Shown here: positions 46,983-58,150 of the stretch, piece by piece
How positions within the stretch are numbered: position 1 is the stretch's first letter
How the letters are laid out: each line of letters starts with the position of its first letter
Source of the DNA: Arachis hypogaea
Lineage: Eukaryota > Streptophyta > Magnoliopsida > Fabales > Fabaceae
DNA: 64,000 bases
Assembly (NCBI RefSeq): GCF_003086295.3
Contig: NC_092051.1
Span: 67,147,772-67,211,771 of the forward strand
Reading direction: 5' to 3'
Position numbers and translations under genes: made by a program
Notes under the pieces: model-generated
What the model saw: only the letters and a program-made list of their open reading frames with translations
Database searches by the model: none
What the model was told of the DNA's origin: nothing

Positions 46983-48116
46983 ATGGCTCCTAAAGGAAAA
47001 CAACCCACTCCAAGAGGCAAGAAAGAGAGTGTTCCAAAACCACTTTGGAATCAAGGGAAGTTCTTAACTAAAGAACATTCAGACCATTATTACAAAATAA
47101 TGGGTCTAAGATCAGTGATCCCGGAAGTCAGATTCGATCTGAAAGAAGACGAATATCCGGAGATCCAGGAGCAAATTCGAATTAGGAACTGGGAGATCCT
47201 AGCCAATCCTGAAACGAAAGTGGGAAGGAATATGGTCCAGGAGTTCTATGCTAATATGTGGCATACAGACAGGCAAAGACTATCTGGATCTGATATCTAT
47301 GACTATCGGACCATGGTCAGAGGAAAGATTATTCATACCCACCCTGACAAGATCAGAGAGATCTTAAAGCTACCTCAGCTGAAAGATGATCCAGACTCCT
47401 TCAATAGGAGAATGATGAGAACAGACAAGGGCCTGGATAAGATTCTAGAGGATATATGTATCCCTGGAGCCAGGTGGACCACCAGCACGAAGGGTGTTCC
47501 AAATCAACTCAAAAGAGAAGATCTCAAACCAGTTGCCAAAGGATGGCTGGATTTCATTGGGCATTCTCTGCTGCCCACCAGCAACCGTTCTGAAGTCACT
47601 ATTAGAAGAGCAGTGATGATCCATTGCATCATGATGGGAAAAGAAGTGGAAGTTCATCAACTGATTTCAACTGAATTTTACAAAATTGCAAACAAAAATT
47701 CCAAAGATGCTAGGTTGGCTTATCCAAGCTTGATTTCTATGCTCTGCAAGGACGCTGGAGTAAGGATGGGAATAACTGAGTATATCTCAATTGAGCGACC
47801 AATCACCAAAGTATCAATGGAAAAACAACAAGCACAGGATGACCCCATCAAGAAGAAAACACAGGAATTTCTCCCAGAAATCCCTCAATCTGAATACTGG
47901 GACTACCTTGAAACATCAGTTACCAAGATGCAAGAAGCTATGGAACAAATAATGAAAGAACAAAAGGAACAAAGTAGCATTCTCTGCTATATGATTAAAG
48001 AACAGGAGGAGCAAGGGCGCAACTTAAGGGAATTGAAGCGCCAGAAATTATCTCTTGAAGGACCAAGCACCCCGCAGATTAGAGGAACATCCACTCCCCA
48101 GAACAAAGGTTGTTAA
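46983..48116 (+). CDS. Envelope-position ORF of element O, 377 aa, intact
   Basis: The ATG at 46983 (MAPKGKQPTPRGKKES) is preferred over upstream codons because element I keeps the same start and context. The N-terminus is basic. The main domain (about residues 60-275) has FYANMWHTDRQRLSGSDIYD, GKIIHTHPDKIREILKLP and MIHCIMMGKEVEVHQLIS, resembling the putative plant transposon protein domain (PF20167 by recall). The C-terminal part is a Glu/Gln/Lys coiled coil (MQEAMEQIMKEQKEQSSIL). I see no signal peptide or transmembrane segment, so it is not an obvious envelope protein. It is the only long ORF of element O without a stop or frameshift. Role unknown. Confidence 0.75.
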   Translation: MAPKGKQPTPRGKKESVPKPLWNQGKFLTKEHSDHYYKIMGLRSVIPEVRFDLKEDEYPEIQEQIRIRNWEILANPETKVGRNMVQEFYANMWHTDRQRLSGSDIYDYRTMVRGKIIHTHPDKIREILKLPQLKDDPDSFNRRMMRTDKGLDKILEDICIPGARWTTSTKGVPNQLKREDLKPVAKGWLDFIGHSLLPTSNRSEVTIRRAVMIHCIMMGKEVEVHQLISTEFYKIANKNSKDARLAYPSLISMLCKDAGVRMGITEYISIERPITKVSMEKQQAQDDPIKKKTQEFLPEIPQSEYWDYLETSVTKMQEAMEQIMKEQKEQSSILCYMIKEQEEQGRNLRELKRQKLSLEGPSTPQIRGTSTPQNKGC

Positions 48117-48828
48117 ATTCCAATCTTAGCCATAACTCTGTGATAACTGTTCTTATTCTAGTTTTACCTTAGGAGTCATATAATAGTAATTAGTATCTAT
48201 ATTTTTTATTTTATCTCCAATTAAGCTATAATTTAATTTTCTCATCATCATCAAACATGAATAAAATAGAAGAATTTCTTTAGAATAAGAGGCAATAATT
48301 TTCAAGCTTTTAATAAGAACATTCTAATTATTTACATGTGGTGGTAATGCTCTCTGTCTTCTGAATGAATGCTTGAACAGTGCATATGTCTTTTGAATTT
48401 GATGTTTAAGACTGTTAAATATGTTGGCTCTTGAAAGAATGATGAACATGAGACATGTTATTGATAATCTGAAAAATCATAAGAATGATTCTTGAAGCAA
48501 GAAAAAGCAGCAAAGAACAAAGCTTGCAGAAAAAAAAATAGAAAGAAAAAGAAAAAGCAAGCTGAAAAAGCAAATAACCCTTAAAACCAAAAGGCAAGGG
48601 TAAATAAAAAGGATCCCAAGGCTTTGAGCATCAGTGGATAGGAGGGCCTAAAGGAATAAAATCCCGGCCTAAGCGGCTAAACTAAGCTGTCCTTAACCAT
48701 GTGCTTGTGGCGTGAAGGTGTCAAGTGAAAACTTGAGACTGAGCAGTTAAAGTCAAGGTCCAAAGCAAAAAGAAGAGTTTGCTTAAGAACCCTGGACACC
48801 TCTAATTGGGGACTTTAGCAAAGCTGAG
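48117..48828 (+). other. 3' UTR of element O, first part
   Basis: Noncoding; ends at TTTAGCAAAGCTGAG, where element I is inserted. Continues at 59719 (TCATAATCTGAAAAGG). An A-rich patch lies at about 48525-48560. It matches 57079-57775 of element I. Confidence 0.75.
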
Positions 48829-50391
48829 TGATGAGCGGATATTTTATACGCTTTTTGGGGATAATTTCATATAGTTTAGAGTATGTTTTAGTTAGTTTTT
48901 AGTCTATTTCTAGTAGTTTTTAGGAAAAATTCATATTTCTGGACTTTACTATGAGTTGTGTGTTTTTCTGTAATTTCAGGTATTTTTCTGGCTGAAATTG
49001 AAGGAGCTGAGCAAAAATCTGATTTAGGCTGAAAAAGGACTGCTGATGCTGTTGGATTCTGACCTCCCTGCACTCAAAGTGGATTTTCTGGAGCCACAGA
49101 ACTCGAAATGGCGTGCTTCCAATGGCGTTGGAAAGTAAACATCCAGGGCTTTCCAGAAATATATAATAGTCCATACTTTTCACAAGAATAGACGACGTAA
49201 ACTGGCGTTCAACGCCAGTCCTCTGCCCAATTCTGGCGTCCAGCGCCAGAAAAGGATCAAAAACTGGAGTTGAACGCCCAAACTGGCACAAAAACTGGCG
49301 TTCAACTCCACAAATGGCCTCTGCACGTGGATTGCTTAAAGTCTCAGCCCCAGCACACACCAAGTGGGCCCCAGCACACCAAGTGGGCCCCAGAAGTGGA
49401 TCTCTGCATCATCCATCATAGTCCACTCATATTTTGTAACCCTAGGCTACTAGTTTAGTATTTAAACAACTTTTAGAGACTTATTTTGTATCTCATGACA
49501 TTTCAGATCTAAACTTTGTATTCTCTGACGGCATGAGTCTTTAAACCCCATTGTTGGGGGTGAGGAGCTCTGCTGTGTCTCAATGAATTAATGCAAGTAT
49601 TTTTGTTTTCCATTCAAACACGCTTGTTCCTCTCTAAGATGTTCATTCGCGCTTAACTGTGATGAAGGTGATGATCTGTGACATTCATCACCTTCCTCAA
49701 CCCACGAACGTGTGCCTGACAACCACCTCCGTTCTATATCCGATTGAATGAGTTTCTCTTAGATTCTTTAATCAGAATCTCCGTGGTATAAGCTAGAACT
49801 GATGGCGGCATTCATGAGAATCCAGAAAGTCTAAGCCTTGTCTGTGGCATTCCGAGTAGGATTCAAGGATTGAATGACTGTGACGAGCTTCAAACTCCTG
49901 AAGGCTGGGCGTTAGTGACAGATGCAAAAGGATAGTAAATCCTATTCCAACCGGATCGAGAACCAACCAGGTGATTAGCCGTGCTGTGACAGAGCGCGTG
50001 AGCGTAGTTTTCACTGGAAGGATGGAAGGTAGCCATTGACAACGGTGATCCACCAACACACAGCTTGCCATAGGAGGACGTGCGTGTGTGAATCAGAAGA
50101 CAGAGGAAGGCAGAGATTCAGAAGACAAAGCATCTCCAAAACTCCAACATATTCTCCATTACTACACAACAAGTAACTTTTAATTTATGCTCTACTGGTT
50201 ATTCATAATTCAACTGATAAATATAATTGACTTCCTGACTAAGATTTACAAGATAACCATAGATTGCTTCAAACCAACAATCTCTGTGGGATTCGACCCT
50301 TACTCACGTAAGGTATTACTTGGACGACCCAGTGCACTTGCTGGTTAGTGGTACGAGTTGTGAAAAGTGTGATTCGCAATTTGTGCTACCA
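48829..50391 (+). mobile_element. 5' LTR of element I
   Basis: 1563 bp, TGATGAGCGG to TTTGTGCTACCA. Core about 49092-49170; palindromes about 49200-49310; TATTTAAA at 49459-49466. Confidence 0.94.
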
Positions 50392-50397
50392 AGTTTT

Positions 50398-50415
50398 TGG
50401 CGCCGTTGCCGGGGA
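50398..50415 (+). promoter_or_regulatory. Primer binding site of element I, tRNA-Asp
   Basis: TGGCGCCGTTGCCGGGGA, six bases after the LTR. Confidence 0.92.
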
Positions 50416-51409
50416 TTGTTCGTGTTTGAACAACTGACGGATTATTTTGTTGCTTAGATTAGGAAAAAAAAATATTTCTTTTTGGTTTAGAGTCTTTTAT
50501 TATTTATCCCTTGTTAAAACACTTTAAATTTATAACTCAGTTAGTTAGAGCGTGGTGTTTATGTTCATGATAATTGGCTATCATATTTTTTAAAACCTTT
50601 TTCAAAAATAATTTTTCTATTAAATCCTGTGCCAAACTTTAAGTTTGGTGTTTTCAAAAATAATCTTTCTTAAAATAAGGTCCCATAACTCATTTGGCTA
50701 GAACATTAATTTGATTGGGTTAGAATCTTTTATACTCTTTTCAAAACATTCTTTTTCAAAAATTTTTTTTCTATTAAATCTTGTGCCAAACTTTAAGTTT
50801 GGTGTTTTCTTGTTGATTTCCCTTTGATTTTCGAAAATTTTGTTTGGTTTTCAAAAAATTTTAAGTTTGGTATTCTTCCTTCATGTTCTTGTGTTCTTGT
50901 GAGTCTTCAAAGTGTTCTTGAGTTTCCTTGTGTCTTGATCTTAAAATTTTTAAGTTTGGTGTTCCTTGGTGTTTTCCCTCCAAAATTTTCAAAAACAAGG
51001 AGCATTAGATCTAAAAATTTTAAATCTTGTACTATCTTATTGTTTTTCTCTCTCCTCACTAAATTCAAAAATATCTTTTCAAAATATCTCTTCTAACTTC
51101 CTAACTTCTTATCTTTTCAAAATTTGTTTCAACTAACTAACTAACTTTTTATTTGTTTCTTAACTTTTTCAAAACTACCTAACTAACTCTCTCTCTCTAA
51201 TTTTCGAAAATATCTTTCCTCTTTTTCAAAAATTTCTTTTTTTTTTATTAACTAATTAATTTCTTTTTTTTTATAAACGAAAAAAAAATATATTTTTATT
51301 TCAAAATTCAAATTCTTTTTAGTTATTTTATTTTATTTAAGTATTTACTTCTTATAAAATAAAATAAATAAAAAGATAAATCAGTCCAAGTTATATCCAT
51401 ATATCCATC
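50416..51409 (+). other. 5' leader of element I
   Basis: AT-rich, noncoding. Two tRNA-like patches: ATAACTCAGTTAGTTAGAGC at about 50532 and ATAACTCATTTGGCTAGAAC at about 50693. TAAGTTTGGTGT-like motifs lie near 50640, 50794, 50862 and 50951. The leader ends in A/T runs before the gag ATG. Confidence 0.6.
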
Positions 51410-54400
51410 ATGGACATAAGTGGAGATAGACAGTCCAGGAGGACTTTGGGGTCATATTCTAACCCCTCTACTGCTTCATATGGGAGTAGCATATGCATAC
51501 CCTCCATTGGAGTTAGTAGCTTTGAGTTGAATCCTCAGCTCATTATCATGGTGCAGCAAAGTTGACAGTATTCCGGTCTTCCACAGGAAGAACCTACAGA
51601 GTTTCTGGCACAATTTTTACAAATTGCTGACACAGTACATGATAAGGAAATAGATCAGGATGTCTACAGACTATTACTGTTTCCATTTGCTGTAAAAGAT
51701 CAAGCCAAGAGGTGGTTAAATAACCAACCTAAGGCCAGCATAAGAACATGGAAACAGCTGACAGAAAAATTCCTGAATCAATATTTCCTTCCAAAAACGA
51801 TGACACAGCTAAGGCTGGACATCCAAGGCTTTAATCAAGGAGATAATAAATCTCTTTATGATGCCTGGGAGAGATACAGAGAGATGCTACGAAAATGCCC
51901 CTCTGAAATGTTTTCAAAGTGGGTTCAGTTAGACATCTTCTACTATGGGCTTGCAGAAGGAGCTCAGATGTCTTTAGATTACTCAGCTGGTGGATCTATC
52001 CATATGAGAAAGACAATTGAAGAAGCTCAAGAGCTCATTGATACAGTTGCCAGGAATCAGCATCTGTATCTAAGCAGCAACCCTTCCATGAATGAAGAGG
52101 TTAAAACAGTAACTGCTGAATTCAGTACTGTAAAACAAGCTGCTGAATTCAATCAGCAATTAGATTTTCTAACAAAATAGCTAGCTGAATTCAAAGACAG
52201 GTTATAGGAGACAAGGATAGCTAATATACATATGGACGAACAATTTAAGCAAACAAAGCAGCAGCTATCAAAGCAAATAGCAGAAGAATGCCAAGCAGTT
52301 CAATTAAGAAGTGGGAAAACATTAAATACCCCACCTCAAGGCATCAAAAATTCAAGAAATGAGCGACCCACCAAAGATTCCCCTGAGGACAGTAAGAGCC
52401 CAGGGAAAAATAATTCTGGCACTAAAACGCCAGAAAATGGGTGAAAGGCTGGCACTGAACGCCCAGACCATGCCCAAAACTGGCATTCAGCGCCAGAAAC
52501 AAGGCAGGATTGGCGTTCAACGCCAGAAACAGGCAAGAATCTGGCGTTGAACGCCCAACAGGGGCACATTTCTGGCGTTCAGGCACCAGGAACAGACAGT
52601 GAGCTGGCGTCTAACGTCACTCCAGCTTCTGACTCTGGCATTCAATTGCCAGTGAGGGATCAGACACACACAAGTGCTGATAACAACCCCTCTAAAAAGG
52701 CTTCTTTAACCACTAAGGTTGAGGAATATAAAGCCAAGATACCTTATCCTCAAAAACTCCGGAAAGAGGAGCAGGATAAGCAATTTGCTCGCTTTGCAGA
52801 TTATCTAAGGACTCTTGAAATAAAGATTCCTTTTGCAGAGGCACTTGAGCAAATACCTTCTTATGCCAAGTTCATGAAAGAGATCTTGAGTCATAAAAAG
52901 GAGTGGAGAGAAACAGAAAGAGTTCTCCTCACTGAAGAATGCAGTGCAGTCATTCTGAAAAGCTTTCCTGAAAAGCTTAAAGACCCTGGGAGCTTTCTGA
53001 TACCATGCATATTAGAAGGTGATTGCACCAAGACAGCTCTATGCGATCTTGGGACGAGCATCAACCTGATACCTGCATCCACTATCAGGAAGCTTGGCTT
53101 AACTGAAGAAGTTAAACCAACCAGGATATGTCTCTAACTTGCTGATGGTTCCACTAAATACCCATCAGGCGTGATTGAGGACATGATTGTCAGAGTTGGG
53201 CCATTCGCCTTTCCCACTGACTTTGTTGTGCTGGAAATGGAGGAGCACAAGAGTGCTACTCTCATTCTAGGAAGACCCTTCCTAGCAACTGGACGATCCC
53301 TCATTGACGTCCAGCAGGGGGAAATAACCCTGAGAGTCAACGATGACGAGTTCAAATTGAACGCTGTCAAAGCCATGCAGCATCCAGACACATCAACAGA
53401 CTGCATGAAAGTTGACCTTATTGACTCTTTGGTAGAAGAGATCAACATGGCTGAGAGTCTCGAATCAGAGTTGGAAAACATCTTTAAAGATGTTCAGCCT
53501 GATTTGGAGGATTCAGGGGACATGAAAGAGCCTCTGAACTTTCTTCTGAAAGAGGAAAAACCTCCTAAACCAGAGCTCAAGCCACTGCCACCATCCTTGA
53601 AATATGCATTTCTAGGAGAAGGTGACACTTTTCCAGTGATCATAAGCTCTGCTTTAAATTCACAGGAAGAGGAAGCAATTATTCAAGTGCTAAGGACACA
53701 CAAGACAGCTCTTGGGTGGTCCATAGGCGACCTTAAGGGCATAAGCCCAGCTAGATGCATGCACAAAATCCTATTGGAGGATAATGCCAAACCAGTGGTT
53801 CAACCACAGAGGCGGCTAAATCCAGCCATGAAGGAAGTGGTGCAGAAAGAGGTCACCAAATTACTAGAGGCTGGAATTATTTATCCCATTTCTGATAGCC
53901 CCTGGGTGAGCCCTATTCAAGTCGTCCCAAAAAAGGGAGGCATGACAGTGATTCATAATGAAAAAAAATGAACTGGTTCCTACAAGAACAGTTACAGGGT
54001 GGCGCATGTGTATTGACTACAGAAGGCTCAATACAGCCACCAGAAAGGATCATTTTCCTTTACCATTCATAGACCAAATGCTAGAGAGACTAGCAGGTCA
54101 TGATTACTACTGCTTTTTGGATGGCTACTCAGGCTATAACCAGATTGCAGTAGATCCCCAGGATCAAAAGAAAACAGCATTCACATGTCCATCCGGAGTG
54201 TTTGCTTATAGAAGGATGCCCTTTGGGCTATGCAATGCACCTGCAACCTTCCAGAGATGCATGCTCTCTATTTTCTCTAATATGGTGGAAAAATTTCTGG
54301 AAGTCTTCATGGATGACTTCTCAGTATATGGAGACTCATTCAGCTCCTGTCTTGATCACCTGAAACTTGTTCTGAAAAGATGCCAAGAAACCAACCTAGT

Positions 54401-56461
54401 TTTAAACTGGGAAAAGTGTCACTTCATGGTGACTGAAGGAATTGTTCTTGGGCATAAAATCTCAAACAAGGGAATAGAGGTGGATCAAGCAAAAATAGAG
54501 GTAATTGAAAAATTACCACCACCTGCCAATGTTAAAGCAATCAGAAGCTTTCTGGGGCATGCAGGATTCTATAGGAGGTTTATAAAGGATTTTTCAAAAA
54601 TCGCAAAACCTCTAAGCAATCTGGTAGCTGCTGACACGCCATTTGTGTTTGACACAGCATGCCTGCAGGCGTTTGAAACGCTGAAAGCTAAGCTGGTCAC
54701 AGCACCAGTCATTTCTGCACCAGACTGGACATTGCCATTTGAGTTAATGTGTGATGCCAGTGATCATGCCATTGGTGCAGTATTGGGACAGAGGCATGAC
54801 AAGCTTCTGCATGTCATTTATTATGCCAGTCGCGTTCTAAATGATGCCCAGAAAAATTACACAACCACAGAAAAAGAACTACTTGCAGTGGTTTACGCCA
54901 TTGACAAGTTCAGATCATACTTAGTAGGATCAAAGGTGATTGTGTACACTGACCATGCTGCTCTTAAGTATCTACTCACAAAGCAGGATTCAAAACCCAG
55001 GCTCATCAGATGGGTATTGCTTCTGCAAGAGTTTGATATAGAAATAAGAGACAGAAAAGGGACAGAGAACCAAGTAGCTGATCATCTGTCCCGGATAGAG
55101 CCAGTGGAAAGGACGTCCCTCCCCTTCCTTGAGATCTCTGAGACGTTCCCTGATGAGCATCTATTTGCCATTCAGGAAGCACCATGGTTTGCCGATATTG
55201 CAAACTATAAAGCTGCAAGGTTCATACCCAAGGAGTACAATAGAATACAAAAAAGAAACTAATTACTGATGCAAAGTACTACTTGTGGGATGAGCCCTAT
55301 CTCTTTAAGAGATGTGCAGACGGAATTATCCGTAGGTGTGTCCCCAGAGAGGAAGCACAGAGAATCCTATGGCATTGCCATGGATCTCAATATGGAGGCC
55401 ATTTCGGAGGTGAGCGAACTGCCACCAAGGTCCTCCAATGTGGCTTCTATTGGCCCACACTCTATAAAGATTCCCGAGAGTTTGTACGTAATTGTGACAG
55501 TTGCCAAAGAGCTGGTAATCTGCCTCATGGTTACGCCATGCCTCAACAAGGAATCTTGGAAATAGAGTTGTTTGATGTATGGGGAATTGACTTCATGGGA
55601 CCTTTCCCGCCATCATACTCAAACACTTATATTCTGGTGGCAGTTGACTATGTATCAAAATGGGTTGAGGCTATTGCCACACCCACCAATGATACTAAAA
55701 CAGTGCTGAAGTTCCTCCAGAAACATATCTTTAGCAGGTTTGGTGTCCCTAGAGTGTTAATCAGTGATGGGGGCACTCACTTCTGCGATAAACAGCTTTA
55801 CTCTGCCATGGTTAGGTATGGAATTCGCCACAAAGTGGCCACACCATATCATCCACAAACCAATGGGCAAGCTTAAGTCTCTAACAGAGAATCAAAGAGT
55901 ATCCTGGAACGGACAGTAAATACCCGTAGAAAGGATTTGGCAAGGAGCTTGGATGATGCTCTGTGGGCTTACAGAACAGCATTCAAGACCCCTATAGGGA
56001 CCTCTCCATACCAACTCGTGTATGGTAAGGCATGCCACTTGCCCGTGGAACTGGAACATAAGGCCTACTGGGCAACCAGATTCCTAAACTTAGATGCCAA
56101 ATTAGTAGGAGAAAAACGACTGCTCCAGCTAAATGAGCTAGAGGAATTCAGATTCACAGCTTTCGAAAATGCCAAGCTTTATAAAGAAAAATAAAAAAAA
56201 TGGCATGACAGAAAGCTGTCATCTAGAATCTTTGAACCAGGACAAAAGGTCCTGTTGTTTAACTCTAGACTCAGGCTATTCCCCGGGAAACTGAAATCCC
56301 GGTGGAGGGGACCATACGTGATTACAAGTGTGTCACCAAATGATTATGTGGAGCTTCAAGATATTGATTCTGATAAGAAGTTCATTGTCAATGGACAGAG
56401 AATCAAGCATTATCTTGAAGGCAACATTGAGCAAGAATGCTCAAGGCTGAAGCTGGATTAA
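51410..56461 (+). pseudogene. gag-pol: Athila-type gag-pol of element I
   Basis: ATG at 51410 (MDISGDRQSRRTL). Stops in the gag/linker frame: TGA at 51563 (codon 52, AGTTGA where O has AGCTGC), TAG at 52178 and TGA at 52442. Protease region 52547-53137 (LCDLGTSINLIP) ends in TAA. A run of A at about 53963 (GAAAAAAAATG) shifts the frame by +1; RT ([12 protein letters not shown]) and RNase H lie in the shifted frame until a compensating shift near 55255. In the integrase, TAA at 55874 takes the place of the Glu codon of NGQAE, the third catalytic residue. A TAA at 56192 is shared with O. The C-terminus (56255-56461) ends RLKLD. Confidence 0.92.
52440..52640. repeat. Palindromes inside the gag-protease linker of element I
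   Basis: TGGCGTTCAACGCCAGAAA, CTGGCGTTGAACGCCC and imperfect copies, in the same place as 41890-42060 of element O. They are in the coding frame apart from the TGA at 52442. Confidence 0.75.
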
Positions 56462-56689
56462 AAGCTCAGCAAGGTCCAGCTAAAGACAATAAAGAAGCGC
56501 TTGCTGGGAGGCAACCCAGCCATGGGGCATCAATCCTCTAAGCATTTTTGCCCTATTTTTATTTTTATTTGTTTATATAAAGTTCACTGACACTAAGGTA
56601 CAGAATCATTTGTATAAGTTTACAGGGTTACAGAAGGAATCGGCACACAAAACAGAGTAAAAGAGCTCAATGGCAAGAAAACGCCAGTA

Positions 56690-56880
56690 AAGGGGCATTT
56701 TGGGCGTTTAGCGCCCAAAATGGGCATCCACTGGGCACTGAACGCCAGTAATGGTAGCAATCTGGGCGTTCAACGCCAGAAATGGCCACCCACTGGGCGT
56801 TGAACGCCAGTAATGGCAGCAACTGGGCGCTGAACGCCCAAAACAAGCAGTGTTTGGGCATTCAAACGCCAGGATGGTGA
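56690..56880. repeat. GGCGTTGAACGCC palindrome array, 3' spacer of element I
   Basis: About six copies of CTGGGCGTTGAACGCCAG-type palindromes, homologous to 46130-46410 but with different copy number and sequence of individual units. Confidence 0.85.
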
Positions 56881-56976
56881 GGAGGAGCTCTCCTTCTACC
56901 CATCTCCTTTCTTTTCTTTTACTTGAGGACAAGAAAAGCTCTAAGTTTGGTGTGCTTATCCGTGATCACTAAGATC

Positions 56977-57078
56977 ATGGCCCCTAAAGGAAAACAACCC
57001 ACTCCAAGAGGCAAGGACCAAGCACCTCACAGACTAGAGGAACATCCACTTCCAAACCTCAAGGTTGTTGAGTTCTAA
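56977..57078 (+). pseudogene. Deleted envelope-position ORF of element I (33 aa left)
   Basis: Same start as the 377-aa ORF (MAPKGKQPTPRGK), then an out-of-frame jump to the 3' end of the gene and a stop after LKVVEF. Compared with element O, the equivalent of 47022-48060 (1039 bp) is missing, with AAG at both breakpoints, so a short-homology deletion is likely. What is left is an ORF of about the size of the family Y micro-ORFs. Confidence 0.85.
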
Positions 57079-58113
57079 TCTTAGCCTTAACTCTGTGATA
57101 ATTGTTCTTATTTTAGTTTTACCTTAGGAGTCATATAGTAGTAATTAGTATCTATTTTGATTTTATCTCCAATTAAGCTATAGTTTATTTTTCTCATCAT
57201 CAGCAAACATGAATAAAGTAATAGATCTTTTGAATAAGAAGCAATAAAATTTCGAGTTTTAATAAGAGAAATTCTAATTAGTTAAATGTGGTGGCAATGC
57301 TTTCTATCTTCTGAATGAATGCTTGAACAGTGCATATATCTTTTGAATTTGTTGTTTAAGACTGTTAAATATGTTGGCTCTTGAAAGAATGATGAACATG
57401 AGACATGTTATTGATAATCTGAAAAATCATAAAAATGATTCTTGAAGCAAGAAAAAGCAGCAAAGGAAAAAAAAAAGGGCTTGCAAAAAAAAAAAAAAGA
57501 GAGCAAGCAGAAAAAGCCAATAACCCTTAAAACCAAAAGGCAAGGGCAATTAAAAGGGATCCCAAGGCTTTGAGCATCAGTGGATAGGAGGGCCTAAAGG
57601 AATGAAATCCTGGTCTAAGCGGCTAAACCAAGCTGTCCCTAACCATGTGCTTGTGGCGTGAAGGTGTCAAGTGAAAACTTGAGACTGAGCGGTTAAAGTC
57701 AAGGTCCAAAGCAAAAAGAAGAGTGCGCTTAAGAACTCTGGACACCTCTAATTGGGGACTTTAGCAAAGCTGAGTCACAATCTGAAAAGGTTCACCCAAT
57801 TATGTGTCTGTGGCATTTATGTATCCGGTAGTAATACTGGAAAACAAAGTGCTTAGGGCCTCGGCCAAGACTCATAAAGAAGCTGTGTTCAAGAATCATC
57901 ACACTGAACTAAGAGAATCAATAACATTATCTGAATTCTAAGTTCCTATAGATGCCAATCACTCTGAGCTTCAATGGATAAAGTGAGATGCCAAAACTGT
58001 TCAGAAGCAAAAAGCTACTAGTCCCGCTCATCTAAGTAGGATCTGAGCTTCATTCAAAAACTCTGAGATATTATTGCCTCTCAACCTATTAGTCTTCTAT
58101 TTTATTTGTCTAG
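57079..58113 (+). other. 3' UTR of element I
   Basis: Noncoding. Homologous to 48117-48828 plus 59719-60057 of element O, and in reverse to 37986-38431 and 61639-62290. An A-rich patch lies at about 57465-57500. Confidence 0.8.
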
Positions 58114-58150
58114 TTGCTTGAGGACAAGCAACAGTTTAAGTTTGGTGTTG
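58114..58150 (+). promoter_or_regulatory. PPT-side hairpin of element I
   Basis: Perfect stem TTGCTTG-AGGA-CAAGCAA (58114-58131), CAG, then TTTAAGTTTGGTGTTG abutting the LTR at 58151. GTTTGGTGTTG is not a classic polypurine tract, so the hairpin may help define the plus-strand primer site (inference). Confidence 0.7.
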
